Positions 28,611 to 38,072 of a DNA stretch of 64,000 bases are shown piece after piece. Below the pieces are notes generated by a model. It was not told where the DNA came from. It searched no databases and worked only from the letters and a program-made list of their open reading frames with translations. The position numbers were made by a program, and so were the translations under genes. The stretch's first letter is position 1; each line of letters opens with the position of its first letter. Origin of the DNA: Flavobacterium sp. M31R6 (GTDB lineage: Bacteria; Bacteroidota; Bacteroidia; Flavobacteriales; Flavobacteriaceae); NCBI RefSeq assembly GCF_013284035.1, contig NZ_CP054141.1:1364001-1428000 (forward strand). Reading direction: 5' to 3'.

Positions 28611-29804
28611 TTAATCTATCCAAAATGGAGGTTTTATATTTGATGAAAAAGTGGTGCAATCTGAACATGGTGTATTTACCCAGAAAGTACGCTCACTTTG
28701 TAGAAAATATCTTACTGAATCTATTGCTAAATCTTCTTGAACACCAGGTTTGGTGTCATGAGTACAGGGACACTGGCCAGCATAAATTTCACAGTTGGCA
28801 TAGCAAAATTCTACACAGTCTGTATAGTATGGTGGTGCAGGCTCGTTTGGGAATAAATCATTATAATTAAAATAGATTCTTTCGGTTGATACTGAAGCTA
28901 CATCAAAATATCCTATTACCTTACTATTCGGATTACTCACGGCTTTTATATTACCTAACAAAATCCCAGGTTGATTAGGGGATAAAAGACTTCCTGAATC
29001 TGATATTTTTTTTAAAGTTTTGTAATAATTAAAGGCGGCTAAGCTTTCGACATATTGCTTTACTAAAATACTGTATCGGGTTGTGATGATATAGTTTTGG
29101 TCGCTAATAAATCGAACTAGAAAATTAACACGGTCTTCATTTAGAATATTGGTGTTTTCCAAAAGCATTTCTGTGCTCTTTTTACTGCTATAACATATCC
29201 TAATATCGGTTCGATTTGGAACGAACGATATTGATCCGTTATTGTTTAAAACAGCTTTAGTATCCACCCATTTTGGAGCAACAATTTTATACGTTTCTTC
29301 ATATTCGTACCTGTAATATTTTGACTGGTTATTTGGGTCAAAACTATTTACCCTAATGGCAACACCCCTTAAACTGTCTTTTGGTTCAACTGTAGCCGTC
29401 ACGCTCTGCATCGGATTAATGTTCGTGAGCTTTTCAATCGATGATTCAAAAGTTCTGCCGTCAAGCGTATTTATGTTTAAACGATATTCTCTTCCAGGAA
29501 CAGCTTGAAACTCTAACGTTGAAATGTATTTTCCATCTTCTTCTTCAAAGTCATATTGATTTCCGGCATTGTCAGTAATAAATACGTTAGCGCCCGATTC
29601 TGCTTTTGTTTCTTTGTCTTCGAATCGTGACGATTTTGTTAACGTTATTTCTTGTTTTTTGAGTTCATTTGTTATTGTGGCCTCTACGATCAGTGCTTCT
29701 TCATAAGTATTGGTTTCTAGTATATATGGTTCGGTACAACTATTAAAGATAAGACATAATAGTAATAAAGAGAAAAGAATATATATGGTTTTAAATTTTA
29801 TCAT
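28611..29804 (-). CDS. DUF4249 lipoprotein, copy 1
   Basis: 397-aa lipoprotein, first of the three paralogues to be transcribed. The lipobox is IFNSC followed by TEPYILETNTYEE. The middle region differs from copies 2 and 3 (VDTKAVLNNNGSISF), and near the C-terminus an extra cysteine-rich loop is present (CVEFCYANCEIYAGQCPC), while the ending CSDCTTFSSNIKPPFW is shared. Five bases separate it from the TonB receptor stop. The divergent loops within a common scaffold suggest distinct ligands or partner surfaces. Confidence 0.9.
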   Translation of the reverse strand: MIKFKTIYILFSLLLLCLIFNSCTEPYILETNTYEEALIVEATITNELKKQEITLTKSSRFEDKETKAESGANVFITDNAGNQYDFEEEDGKYISTLEFQAVPGREYRLNINTLDGRTFESSIEKLTNINPMQSVTATVEPKDSLRGVAIRVNSFDPNNQSKYYRYEYEETYKIVAPKWVDTKAVLNNNGSISFVPNRTDIRICYSSKKSTEMLLENTNILNEDRVNFLVRFISDQNYIITTRYSILVKQYVESLAAFNYYKTLKKISDSGSLLSPNQPGILLGNIKAVSNPNSKVIGYFDVASVSTERIYFNYNDLFPNEPAPPYYTDCVEFCYANCEIYAGQCPCTHDTKPGVQEDLAIDSVRYFLQSERTFWVNTPCSDCTTFSSNIKPPFWID

Positions 29805-29809
29805 TTCAA

Positions 29810-32596
29810 TTAAAATTTGAAATTATAGGTAATACTTGGTACCGGTATAGAAAAAATCGAAGTTTTGAAAGCTTTAACTTGTCCATTGCCATCGGTTACA
29901 AAATAAATGGAGTAAGGATTTGCCCTACCCAAAACATTATAAACAGAAATGTTCCAAAAACTATGTGCCAATTTTTTTATTTTATGATTTCCTTCAATGT
30001 TTATCCCAACGTCTAGACGATAGTAATCTGGAATACGAAAAGCATTTCTGTCACTATATAACGTGTAATTGGAGTTGTTGTATTGATAAGTACCAATAGG
30101 GTATGTGATTGGTCTTCCAGTTTGATAAACAAAGTTAGATGAGAAACTATATCTTTTGGTGAATTTATAATTTAAAATCATACTTAAATCATGAGGCTTG
30201 TCATAATTAGTTGGGAAATAATCACCATTGTTTACTTTCTCTTCATTAAATTGACTGTCCAGCTTTATAAAAGTTCGAGAATAGGTATATCCTATCCAAC
30301 CATTTAATCGTCCAAATTGTTTTTTTACCAAAAATTCAATTCCATATGCTTTTCCTTCACCTTGTAAAAGTTCGGTTTCAACATTTTCGTTTAATTGTAG
30401 TTGAGCACCGACTTTATAATCAAGAATGTTTTTAGATTTTTTATAATAGGTTTCTAAACTAACTTCGTATAAATTGTTGCTGAAATTCTTGAATATACCA
30501 ATAGATGCTTGTTGCGCAGTTTGTGGTTTTATATTTAAGTTAGAAAGTACCCATGTGTCAGTTGGAGACTGAGTTACATTACTAGAAAGCAAATGGATGT
30601 ATTGACTCGTTTTGTCATATCCTGCTTTAATTGATAAATCTTCAGCTAATAAATATCGAGCTGCCAAACGTGGTTCAAAAGTACCATAAGTAGTTACCAC
30701 TTCGTTGTTTCCATAATGTTTGGTTTCTATGACAGTGGCATCATTAAGAGGGACATTTGGTTGATAGATTCTTTGATCTGACTCTCCTAATGAAGCGTAA
30801 AGAGAATATCTAAGACCTAAATCCAAAGATAGTTTGTCACTAATTTTAAAATTATCCGAGACATAAAAAGCCGATTCCAATCCTTTTTCTGAATCAATTG
30901 TTATAGGTTTTAATGTTGCGTCGGGCTTTGTAGGATTTAAAAAACCAGGATCTACTTTATAGAGTTTGCTCGATAGTCCATATTGGAATTTATGTTTGTT
31001 ACTATACAAATAGTTGAATTTTAGCATAAGTTGTGTTTCATTCAGTTTGTAACCAGAAACAAAAGCATTTTTCAAAGTTGTATTATAGTCAATATCGTAT
31101 TTGTATTCACTATTGGTTAGAATTACAGCTCCTTTGTTTTTTTCATCAAAAGAATGATCCCATTTTACAGAAGCAAGTCTGTTGCTGTAGGAATAGATAG
31201 AGTCAGAACTAAGGCTGAATTTATCATGGCTATAATAAAGAGTAGATTCTAAAGAGTTGTTTTTATTCAAAGCATTATTATATTTTAAAATACCATCATA
31301 AAAACTTGCTTGACTATTGGCCAAATCGTCGTTTTTTAAAGATTTTAAGACCCAATCTGAGTAGGTTGCACGTCCTCCAAAAAGGATGCTGGATTTGTTT
31401 TTTTCTAAAGGCACACTTACACTTAAATTGGATGTTATTGGGCCAATTGCTCCTTCACCAGTAATGGTTTCAGGATTTCCGTTTTTGGTAGTTATATCAA
31501 ACACAGAGGATAATCTTCCTCCTAAATCGGCTGGAATGCTTCCTTTGTAAATAGTAGCTTTTTTTGCTGTGTATGGATTTATAGAAGAGAAAAAACCTAA
31601 AAAGTGTTGTGGATTGTATAATACAGCGTTATCAAGAAGGAATAAATTTTGATCATCTTTTCCACCACGTACATTAAATCCAGCAGATCCTTCCCCAGTG
31701 GTTTTAACACCAGGTAATGTGGTTGCTACTTTTAAGATGTCTCTTTCTCCAAGAATCAATGGCATATTTTTCATAGCTTCGATATCTATAGAGATCACAC
31801 CCGAAACAACCGATTCTAGAGCTTTTGATCCTTTACCTTTTATGAATACTTCGTCTAACTGATTTGAATTTTCGGCTATATTGATGTTTAGTTCACCATT
31901 ATTATATACCACCAAAGTCTTTACTGTTTTTTTGTGGCTTAGTGATCTTGTTTCTATGATGTTTGTACCCGTTGGAAGTTTTATGGAATAATTTCCCTCG
32001 TTATCACTAATTGTACTTATGTTTTTGTTTCTAACTTTAATAACAATATTGGATTCCGGTTTTCCTGTTGTTGTGTTAATTATTGTTCCGGTTATGGTAC
32101 AAAATTTGGCATCTGTAATTGTCGTTTCTTTTCCAATGAAAACGACTCCATTATTGTTCTTGGTGTACGATTTATTTATAGAATCATACTGCTGATAAAA
32201 AATAGGTTTTCCAGTTAAATCATTAGAATCTTTATTAATGTTTTCAGACTTAATCGCTCCAAAATAATTGGCAGCCAATTTTTCATGAATAACATTATTT
32301 TGAGTCAAAATAATCTTGTTTTTTGTGACATAAAAGTTTAAAGAGGTGTTGTTAAAGAGGCTCTCTAAAAGAGTTGTGATTGTAACGTTCTTGTAACTTC
32401 CGGAGATTAAACTTTTATCAGAATTCATCCATTCCTTTTCAAAGTAAAAATGATAAGGAGTAGAAGCTTCAATAGTTTCTATAGCTTTTAATCTGTCTAT
32501 GTTTTTAAACTCAAAAGAATAAGTATCTCCGGTTTTTTGTGCTAGTAAAGAAAAATGAATTAAGGCTGTGAAAAGGACGAGTAATATTTTCCTCAT
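29810..32596 (-). CDS. TonB-dependent outer-membrane receptor with STN and carboxypeptidase-like domains
   Basis: 928-aa receptor. The order is signal peptide (1-19), STN domain (about 36-100: AIETIEASTPYHFYFEKEW and YKNVTITTLLESLF), a carboxypeptidase-regulatory-like domain (about 170-255: ITGTIINTTTGKPESNIVI), plug (about 265-390: GILPGVKTTGEGSAGFNVRGG-like with LFLLDNAVLYNP), then a beta-barrel ending in aromatic F. STN domains normally signal to an anti-sigma factor, yet no fecI/fecR pair is adjacent. No SusD gene is present; the DUF4249 trio follows directly. Substrate unknown. Confidence 0.92.
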   Translation of the reverse strand: MRKILLVLFTALIHFSLLAQKTGDTYSFEFKNIDRLKAIETIEASTPYHFYFEKEWMNSDKSLISGSYKNVTITTLLESLFNNTSLNFYVTKNKIILTQNNVIHEKLAANYFGAIKSENINKDSNDLTGKPIFYQQYDSINKSYTKNNNGVVFIGKETTITDAKFCTITGTIINTTTGKPESNIVIKVRNKNISTISDNEGNYSIKLPTGTNIIETRSLSHKKTVKTLVVYNNGELNINIAENSNQLDEVFIKGKGSKALESVVSGVISIDIEAMKNMPLILGERDILKVATTLPGVKTTGEGSAGFNVRGGKDDQNLFLLDNAVLYNPQHFLGFFSSINPYTAKKATIYKGSIPADLGGRLSSVFDITTKNGNPETITGEGAIGPITSNLSVSVPLEKNKSSILFGGRATYSDWVLKSLKNDDLANSQASFYDGILKYNNALNKNNSLESTLYYSHDKFSLSSDSIYSYSNRLASVKWDHSFDEKNKGAVILTNSEYKYDIDYNTTLKNAFVSGYKLNETQLMLKFNYLYSNKHKFQYGLSSKLYKVDPGFLNPTKPDATLKPITIDSEKGLESAFYVSDNFKISDKLSLDLGLRYSLYASLGESDQRIYQPNVPLNDATVIETKHYGNNEVVTTYGTFEPRLAARYLLAEDLSIKAGYDKTSQYIHLLSSNVTQSPTDTWVLSNLNIKPQTAQQASIGIFKNFSNNLYEVSLETYYKKSKNILDYKVGAQLQLNENVETELLQGEGKAYGIEFLVKKQFGRLNGWIGYTYSRTFIKLDSQFNEEKVNNGDYFPTNYDKPHDLSMILNYKFTKRYSFSSNFVYQTGRPITYPIGTYQYNNSNYTLYSDRNAFRIPDYYRLDVGINIEGNHKIKKLAHSFWNISVYNVLGRANPYSIYFVTDGNGQVKAFKTSIFSIPVPSITYNFKF

Positions 32597-32601
32597 TTTT
32601 A

Positions 32602-33351
32602 TTATTTTGAATTGTTTATTGAAGAATCATAAATAGAAATCATTAAACTATTTATAAATTGATTATAGTCAGTTGTGCTTAAGCTTCTGTTTTTTTGATA
32701 GAAAGCATTGATGTTTTTCTTGTTCTCTGGAAATATTTTTACAATACTAGCCTTGTTGTTTATTTCGTAGAATTTATTGTTGTATTCAATGAAATATTGA
32801 TATTTCTGATGAAAGGAGTAATAGACTCCTTCTTCGTTGATTTCTTTAAGAATGTCTTTGTAATGCTTAATGTATAAATTGAAATTTTTGCTAATTTTTA
32901 TTAACTCATAATAACCGGATATGAATTCAGGCAATGAGGTTTGACTCTTTGTTATTTTAACAAAATTTTTCCCGTATATCGAAAAAGAATCTGTTTTGTC
33001 TTGAATTAGACTAATTCCGATATGTTCAGGTTGTTCAGGTGGATTTAAAATCAATTGGTCTTTAAAAATGTCGTATTTTAATTTTACATTAAAATAGGGC
33101 TGACCATCATAAACTAGATTCCCAATAGTGTATTTGTTGTTTTTGAAGAACATATTGTTGTCTCCAATCGTTTTGTAAGGGTTTAAGGCGAGGGGGCCAT
33201 TATTTAACCCTAGGTTTTCTTTTCCAACAATGGAATCAAATTTAGTATATAATAAAATTTCAGAATTGGTTTGGGATTGTGCTTTGAACGTAGCAGCGGT
33301 AACTATAGTCAATAATACTATAAGTTTAATCTTTGATTTTCTAAATTGCAT
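32602..33351 (-). CDS. Secreted unknown protein, first gene of the TonB/DUF4249 operon
   Basis: 249-aa protein with a signal peptide (residues 1-26, ending SQ). The mature part is rich in Tyr, Asn, Lys and Ile (YYELIKISKNFNLYIKHYK, YSFHQKYQYFIEYNNKFYEI), suggesting a compact beta-rich periplasmic domain. I do not recognise a family. Five bases separate its stop from the TonB receptor ATG, so it is cotranscribed with it and leads the operon. Confidence 0.8.
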   Translation of the reverse strand: MQFRKSKIKLIVLLTIVTAATFKAQSQTNSEILLYTKFDSIVGKENLGLNNGPLALNPYKTIGDNNMFFKNNKYTIGNLVYDGQPYFNVKLKYDIFKDQLILNPPEQPEHIGISLIQDKTDSFSIYGKNFVKITKSQTSLPEFISGYYELIKISKNFNLYIKHYKDILKEINEEGVYYSFHQKYQYFIEYNNKFYEINNKASIVKIFPENKKNINAFYQKNRSLSTTDYNQFINSLMISIYDSSINNSK

Positions 33352-33673
33352 TTTTTTCTAAATGGTTTTTTTGTAGTTGGTTTTTTGCTAATAGATGATT
33401 TTAAACTTATTTTTAGAAAAATCATACATTTTTTTATAAAAGTAATATTTAATCTTACAAAAACAAGTCTAATTGTTATATTTTTATTTTTTTAACTTAT
33501 TCTGAAATAAAAGGCAAAAAATATTTTTTTTTAAAAAATAGGTTTGAATTATATGCGGATTCTATTAATATTTTGATTTTGGTTTGGATTATAAGTGTGT
33601 TTTTCACGGCTAATATAGGTAGGAATTATTTTTGATATTAGAAAATCAAATAGTTTTCATTTTATTTATGCCG
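33352..33673. other. AT-rich gap upstream of the TonB/DUF4249 operon
   Basis: No gene is visible. The stretch is very AT-rich with several A or T runs (33420-33540) and must hold the operon promoter. I found no exact TAnnTTTG box on the minus strand here, which would fit regulated rather than housekeeping expression. The first bases after the start codon side contain the TTTTTTTG run 33363-33373. Confidence 0.4.
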
Positions 33674-33710
33674 AAAAACCCCGTTTCATCATGATGAAAC
33701 GGGGTTTTTT
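33674..33710 (-). terminator. Terminator of pnp
   Basis: A perfect 36-base palindrome: AAAAACCCCGTTTCAT and its reverse complement around the CATG centre, with T runs on both sides. It is 35 bases beyond the pnp stop on the minus strand and would also block rightward transcription. Confidence 0.92.
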
Positions 33711-33744
33711 CTATAAAATAAACCTTTAGTAAACTAAGATCTGA

Positions 33745-35880
33745 TTACTCTTTTTTCTCCTCACGTGGAGGTCTTGCGATAAGTGCTTTTCTAGACACTT
33801 TTTCTTTTCTGGTTTTTGGATCAACACCAAGGTATTTTACCATAAAAACATCTCCCATATTAACTACGTCAGCAACATTTTCTGTGCGTTCCCAAGCAAG
33901 TTCCGAAACGTGAAGCAATACTTCATTTCCAGGAGCAGCAGTATATTCTACAACCGCACCAAAGTCAAGCATTTTGATTACTTTAACTTCATATGCTTCT
34001 CCCATTTGTGGTTTGAAAGTGATCGATTGGATTTTTGCCAATACCGCTTCTATTCCAGCAGGATCTGTACCTAAGATTTCGATAACACCTTCTTCGTTTA
34101 CCTCGTTGATTACGATAGTAGTTCCAGTAGCTTTTTGTAATTCTTGAATTACTTTTCCACCAGGTCCAATTAAAGCACCAATAAAATTACCTGGAATTGT
34201 TCTTGTGATAATTTTTGGAGCATATGCTTTAACATCCGGTTTTGGAGCAGCCAAAGTTTCGGTTATTTTTCCAAGGATGTGTAAACGACCTTCACGAGCT
34301 TGAGCCAAAGCCTCCTCCATGATGTGGTATTCCAATCCTTCGATTTTGATGTCCATTTGGCAAGCAGTGATACCGTCAGCAGTTCCAGTTACTTTAAAGT
34401 CCATATCTCCTAAGTGATCTTCATCACCTAAAATATCAGATAATACAGCAAAACGAGCTCCGTCAGTAATCAATCCCATTGCAATTCCAGAAACAGGTTT
34501 AATCATTTGGATACCTGCATCCATTAATGCCAATGTTCCAGCACATACAGTAGCCATAGAAGACGAACCATTCGATTCTAATACTTCAGATACAATACGG
34601 ATAGTGTAAGGACAATCAGCAGGAATCATATTTTTCAAAGCACGTTGTGCTAAGTTTCCGTGACCTACTTCTCTTCTTGAAGTTCCTCTTAAAGGTTTTG
34701 CTTCACCAGTTGAGAAAGGAGGGAAGTTGTAGTGTAGGTAGAATTTCTCTTCGCCTTGTTCTGATGGAGAGTCAATTTGGTTTGCTTCTCTAGAAGTTCC
34801 TAAAGTTGCAGTTGCCAATGCTTGAGTTTCTCCTCTTGTAAAGATTGAAGATCCGTGAACAGATGGTAAATAATCAACTTCAGCCCAAATTGGTCTGATT
34901 TCGTTTGTTTTTCTTCCGTCTAAACGAGTTCCTAAATCTAGGGTTACGTTACGAACTGCTTCTTTATTAGTTTTATAAAAGTATTTAGAAACTAAATCTC
35001 CGTCTGCTGCCAATTCTTCTTCAGTAAATAAAGCTTTTACTTCTTCTTTTACTTCGGCAAATGAAGCTGTTCTTTCTTGTTTAGATGAACCTACTTTTGC
35101 AATAGCGTAAATTTTATCATAAGCCGCAGCTTTTACTTTAGCGTAAATAGCTTCGTCTTCTTTTTCGTTTTCGTAAGTACGCGTTTCTTTTTTACCAAAA
35201 GCTTCAACAAGTCTTTCTTGAGCTGCAATTTGGATTTTGATAGCATCATGAGCAAACTTAATCGCTTCTACCATTTCTTTTTCTGAAATCTCTTTCATCT
35301 CACCTTCTACCATTGCGATAGAATCTTTTGAAGCTCCAATCATCATGTCGATGTCAGATAATTCTAATTGAGCACGACTTGGGTTGATAATGAATTTTCC
35401 GTCTACACGTGCAACACGTACTTCAGAAATTAAAGTGGAAAAAGGGATGTCAGACAATGCAAGTGCTGCAGATGAAGCTAAGCCTGCTAGTGCATCTGGC
35501 ATAACGTTTTCGTCATGAGACATTAATTGAACCATTACTTGTGTTTCAGCATGGTAATCATCTGGGAAAAGTGGACGCAATACACGGTCTACTAATCTCA
35601 TTGTTAATACTTCGCTGTCGCTTGGTCTTGCTTCTCTTTTGAAAAAACCACCTGGGAAACGACCTGCTGCTGCAAATTTTTCACGGTAATCTACCGTTAG
35701 GGGTAAAAAGTCAATACCAGGGCTGGCTTTGCGGGCAGATACTACAGTTGCAAGCAACATGGCATTTCCCATTTGAACTACTACAGAACCGTCAGCTTGT
35801 TTAGCTAATTTTCCGGTCTCGATTGAGATGCTTCTGCCATCTCCTAAATCGATAATTTCTTTTGAAACTTTTGGAATCAT
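33745..35880 (-). CDS. pnp: Polyribonucleotide nucleotidyltransferase (PNPase)
   Basis: Phosphate-dependent 3'-5' exoribonuclease of RNA decay. The 711-aa protein has two RNase PH domains (about residues 10-230 and 315-540, with the RRE-type [10 protein letters not shown] motif), an all-alpha linker, a KH domain ([20 protein letters not shown] near 565) and a C-terminal S1 domain ([15 protein letters not shown]). The normal pnp order next to rpsO is preserved, with pnp downstream. There is a 210-base gap, with an rpsO terminator in it, so pnp probably has its own promoter as well. Confidence 0.97.
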   Translation of the reverse strand: MIPKVSKEIIDLGDGRSISIETGKLAKQADGSVVVQMGNAMLLATVVSARKASPGIDFLPLTVDYREKFAAAGRFPGGFFKREARPSDSEVLTMRLVDRVLRPLFPDDYHAETQVMVQLMSHDENVMPDALAGLASSAALALSDIPFSTLISEVRVARVDGKFIINPSRAQLELSDIDMMIGASKDSIAMVEGEMKEISEKEMVEAIKFAHDAIKIQIAAQERLVEAFGKKETRTYENEKEDEAIYAKVKAAAYDKIYAIAKVGSSKQERTASFAEVKEEVKALFTEEELAADGDLVSKYFYKTNKEAVRNVTLDLGTRLDGRKTNEIRPIWAEVDYLPSVHGSSIFTRGETQALATATLGTSREANQIDSPSEQGEEKFYLHYNFPPFSTGEAKPLRGTSRREVGHGNLAQRALKNMIPADCPYTIRIVSEVLESNGSSSMATVCAGTLALMDAGIQMIKPVSGIAMGLITDGARFAVLSDILGDEDHLGDMDFKVTGTADGITACQMDIKIEGLEYHIMEEALAQAREGRLHILGKITETLAAPKPDVKAYAPKIITRTIPGNFIGALIGPGGKVIQELQKATGTTIVINEVNEEGVIEILGTDPAGIEAVLAKIQSITFKPQMGEAYEVKVIKMLDFGAVVEYTAAPGNEVLLHVSELAWERTENVADVVNMGDVFMVKYLGVDPKTRKEKVSRKALIARPPREEKKE

Positions 35881-36053
35881 ACTTTATTTTTTGTGATTAA
35901 ACAATGGGTTCTAGTTGTGTTGTTAGTTGTAGTTGTTGCGTAGTTAATGCCTAAAACCCAATGAAAAACCAAACTTTTTTTAATCTAAATATTAATCTTT
36001 TCAAATTAATATCGAATTTAAGAATTTAAAATTTAACTTCTAAACTCTAAAAT

Positions 36054-36082
36054 AAAAAAGAGGCACTCTCGCACCTCTTTTA
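36054..36082 (-). terminator. Terminator or attenuator after rpsO
   Basis: AAAAGAGG (36056-36063) pairs with CCTCTTTT (36074-36081) around a 10-base loop. On the minus strand it is followed by a T run. It lies just downstream of rpsO and upstream of pnp, so it may partly uncouple the two. Confidence 0.75.
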
Positions 36083-36090
36083 TATATTGA

Positions 36091-36360
36091 TTATTTTCTA
36101 ATACCCAATACTTTGATAATCTCACGATATCTGTTGATCTCTGTTTTCTTCAAGTAATCCAACAAAGCTCTTCTTTTACCTACTAATAGTACCAATGAAC
36201 GCTCTGTGTTGAAATCGTGACGATTTTTTTTCAAGTGCTCAGTAAGGTGGCTAATTCTGTAAGTGAATAACGCGATTTGACCTTCTGCAGATCCTGTGTT
36301 TTCTGCTTTTCCTCCGTGTTTAGCGAAGATTTCTTCTTTAATCTCTTTAGTTAAATACAT
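36091..36360 (-). CDS. rpsO: 30S ribosomal protein S15
   Basis: 89-aa S15, which binds the central domain of 16S rRNA early in 30S assembly. Family residues are visible: TGSAEGQIALFTYRISHLTEHL, RHDFNTERSLVLLVGKRRALLDYLKK and a basic C-terminus. Full length. A TACTTTTG promoter lies 56-63 bases upstream of the ATG. S15 often represses its own mRNA in bacteria; no specific leader structure is assigned here. Confidence 0.97.
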   Translation of the reverse strand: MYLTKEIKEEIFAKHGGKAENTGSAEGQIALFTYRISHLTEHLKKNRHDFNTERSLVLLVGKRRALLDYLKKTEINRYREIIKVLGIRK

Positions 36361-36415
36361 TCGAATATTATTTAATGATTTTTATGTATGTCTTACAGCT
36401 ATTATAAGACGGGTG

Positions 36416-36446
36416 CAAAAGTAATGCAAAATATTGAAATATTCAA
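36416..36446 (-). promoter_or_regulatory. rpsO promoter
   Basis: On the minus strand TACTTTTG (36423-36416) is an exact TAnnTTTG box. TTG (36446-36444) lies 20 bases upstream. The predicted leader is about 49 bases. Confidence 0.7.
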
Positions 36447-36514
36447 AAATTAAATGATTAAATGCTTTTGGAGTCTTATAATAGGACCCTTTGAATTTTT
36501 TAATCTTTAATTTT

Positions 36515-36970
36515 TTAATACAACTTTGCAATCTCCTCATTAACAAATTCCAAGAAGCGTTCATCTTCTTCTGTAAAAGGATCTATTACATGACTGTCAA
36601 TGTCAATTTGGCCAATGTTTTCTCCATTTACAAAAAGTGGAACCACAATTTCAGATTTTACAGTAAAGCTGCAGGCAATATAGTTGTCTTGGGCGCTTAC
36701 ATCTGGAACAACAAAATTATTGTTGGAAATTGCCACTTGACCACAGATTCCTTTTCCAAAAGGGATAACTGTATGGTCAGTTTCTGCACCTACGTAAGGA
36801 CCTAGATGAAGTGTTTTGGCTTCGTGATTGGCAAAATAAAATCCTACCCAGTTGTAGTAGGAAATGGAATCGCTCAACAGTTGACAAACTGCTAAAAGTT
36901 TTTCATCTCTTGAGAGAGTTGTATTTAATGTAATTTCACTTACTTTGGGCTTTAATTCTTGAAAAGTCAT
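36515..36970 (-). CDS. GAF-domain free methionine-(R)-sulfoxide reductase-like protein
   Basis: 151-aa single GAF domain of the fRMsr (YebR) type, which reduces free methionine-R-sulfoxide with thioredoxin. The fold motifs WVGFYF, LHLGPYVG, FGKGICGQ, IACSFTVKSEIVVPL and IDIDSH are visible. The cysteine in GKGIC and the one in IAC, the position reported as catalytic in the family, are present; a third resolving cysteine is not obvious. It is divergent from xrtF, with promoters of both genes in the 72-base gap. Confidence 0.85.
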   Translation of the reverse strand: MTFQELKPKVSEITLNTTLSRDEKLLAVCQLLSDSISYYNWVGFYFANHEAKTLHLGPYVGAETDHTVIPFGKGICGQVAISNNNFVVPDVSAQDNYIACSFTVKSEIVVPLFVNGENIGQIDIDSHVIDPFTEEDERFLEFVNEEIAKLY

Positions 36971-36986
36971 GTTCTGTTATTTTTCA

Positions 36987-36994
36987 CAAAAGTA
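36987..36994 (-). promoter_or_regulatory. Candidate promoter box of the GAF/fRMsr gene
   Basis: The minus-strand TACTTTTG is an exact TAnnTTTG match 17 bases before the ATG. No clear TTG is found at the usual distance upstream. Confidence 0.5.
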
Positions 36995-37019
36995 TTTAAA
37001 GCCAATTTTAAAAATTGTA

Positions 37020-37027
37020 TAAATTTG
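37020..37027 (+). promoter_or_regulatory. Candidate xrtF promoter box
   Basis: TAAATTTG matches TAnnTTTG. A start site about 7 bases further would lie close to 37034, which fits the TTG start codon at 37042 and argues against the upstream TTG at 37015. Confidence 0.45.
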
Positions 37028-37041
37028 TTAAAAATTTAATT

Positions 37042-37578
37042 TTGAAAAAATATTTCGTCCAGTACAAACCTTTTTTGCTTTTTCTTGTTAGCTTTTTTGG
37101 TACTTATGTATTGCTTACGTTCCTTTATCAATTCTTTTTGAATGGTTTTAAAAATGAAAAAGCAGATGCAATAACACGAATGGTGGCAAGAAACACACAA
37201 GAAGTTATTTCTTGGATGAATCAATCGAGTTATATTGTGGAAAGTGATAATAGTCCTGTTTTTACTGTGTTTTTTCAAAATCAAGGTGTTGCCAAGATTG
37301 TAGAAGGTTGTAACGGAATCAGTGTTGTTATTTTATTTATTTCTTTTATTGTAGCATTTTCAGGAAGCTTAAAAAACACCTTGCTTTTTATTTTTAGTGG
37401 AAGTCTTATAATTTATATTCTGAATGTGCTTCGAATTGCAGTTTTGACCGTTTTGCTTTATTATTTCCCTAACCAATCCCATTTACTGCATGGTGTTCTT
37501 TTTCCATTGATGATTTATGGTTTTGTCTTTGTTTTATGGGTAATTTGGGTGAATAAATTTTCGAAATATGCTAAATAA
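37042..37578 (+). CDS. xrtF: Exosortase family protein XrtF
   Basis: 178-aa polytopic membrane protein of the exosortase/archaeosortase superfamily. The catalytic triad is visible: Cys in VEGCNGIS, Arg in LNVLRIAVL, and His in SHLLHGVLFPL, each at a membrane boundary. Exosortases are transpeptidase-like proteases that process C-terminal sorting signals. The start is placed at TTG 37042 (MKKYFVQYKPF), the usual N-terminus of the family; TTG 37015 would add nine residues but overlaps the promoter box. It overlaps the next gene by 11 bases. No substrate gene is nearby. Confidence 0.88.
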   Translation: MKKYFVQYKPFLLFLVSFFGTYVLLTFLYQFFLNGFKNEKADAITRMVARNTQEVISWMNQSSYIVESDNSPVFTVFFQNQGVAKIVEGCNGISVVILFISFIVAFSGSLKNTLLFIFSGSLIIYILNVLRIAVLTVLLYYFPNQSHLLHGVLFPLMIYGFVFVLWVIWVNKFSKYAK

Positions 37579-38011
37579 ATTGCTTCAAAATAAAACTAGA
37601 ATTTTTGTCGTAATGGTGCTCATGATACTATTGGTGTCTGTTAGGGCGTTTGAAAAACAATTATTTTACGATCCTTTTCTGGTTTATTTTGAGGGAGACT
37701 ATATGAAATCAGCTTTGCCTGAGTTTGATAATTTGAAGTTGTTTTTTGGATTATCTTTTCGTTTTTTTTTGAATACTATACTTTCCTTAGGAATTCTTTA
37801 TTTTCTTTTTAGAGATAAAGAGATGATTTCATTTGCATCGATTTTGTATCTTTCTCTGTTTATAATTTTAATTGCCTCTTTCTTTTGTATGCTGCTTTTT
37901 TTTGAAAATCAGGAAAATCTACTGTTGTTTTATGTGCGCCGTTTTTTGATTCAGCCTTTGTTTTTAATTCTTTTTATACCAGCGTTTTATTATCAAAAAC
38001 TTAATAAATAA
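37568..38011 (+). CDS. Exosortase F system-associated membrane protein
   Basis: 147-aa protein with four predicted membrane helices (near residues 12-28, 60-78, 86-108 and 124-140) and a conserved loop with YDPFLVYFEGDY. This matches the flavobacterial protein that always follows XrtF. Its 11-base overlap with xrtF indicates coupled translation and a joint membrane complex. Biochemical role unknown. Confidence 0.85.
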   Translation: MLNKLLQNKTRIFVVMVLMILLVSVRAFEKQLFYDPFLVYFEGDYMKSALPEFDNLKLFFGLSFRFFLNTILSLGILYFLFRDKEMISFASILYLSLFIILIASFFCMLLFFENQENLLLFYVRRFLIQPLFLILFIPAFYYQKLNK

Positions 38012-38072
38012 CGACTGTTATTTTGTATCTTTAATCTGAATTTGGTAAACTTAATTGTTGAATTTAGAAAAG

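Noticed and set aside
28586..28870. 94-codon plus-strand frame near the third DUF4249 gene
   Set aside because: Antisense to the C-terminus of the lipoprotein; its Cys/His content mirrors that gene's cysteine codons.
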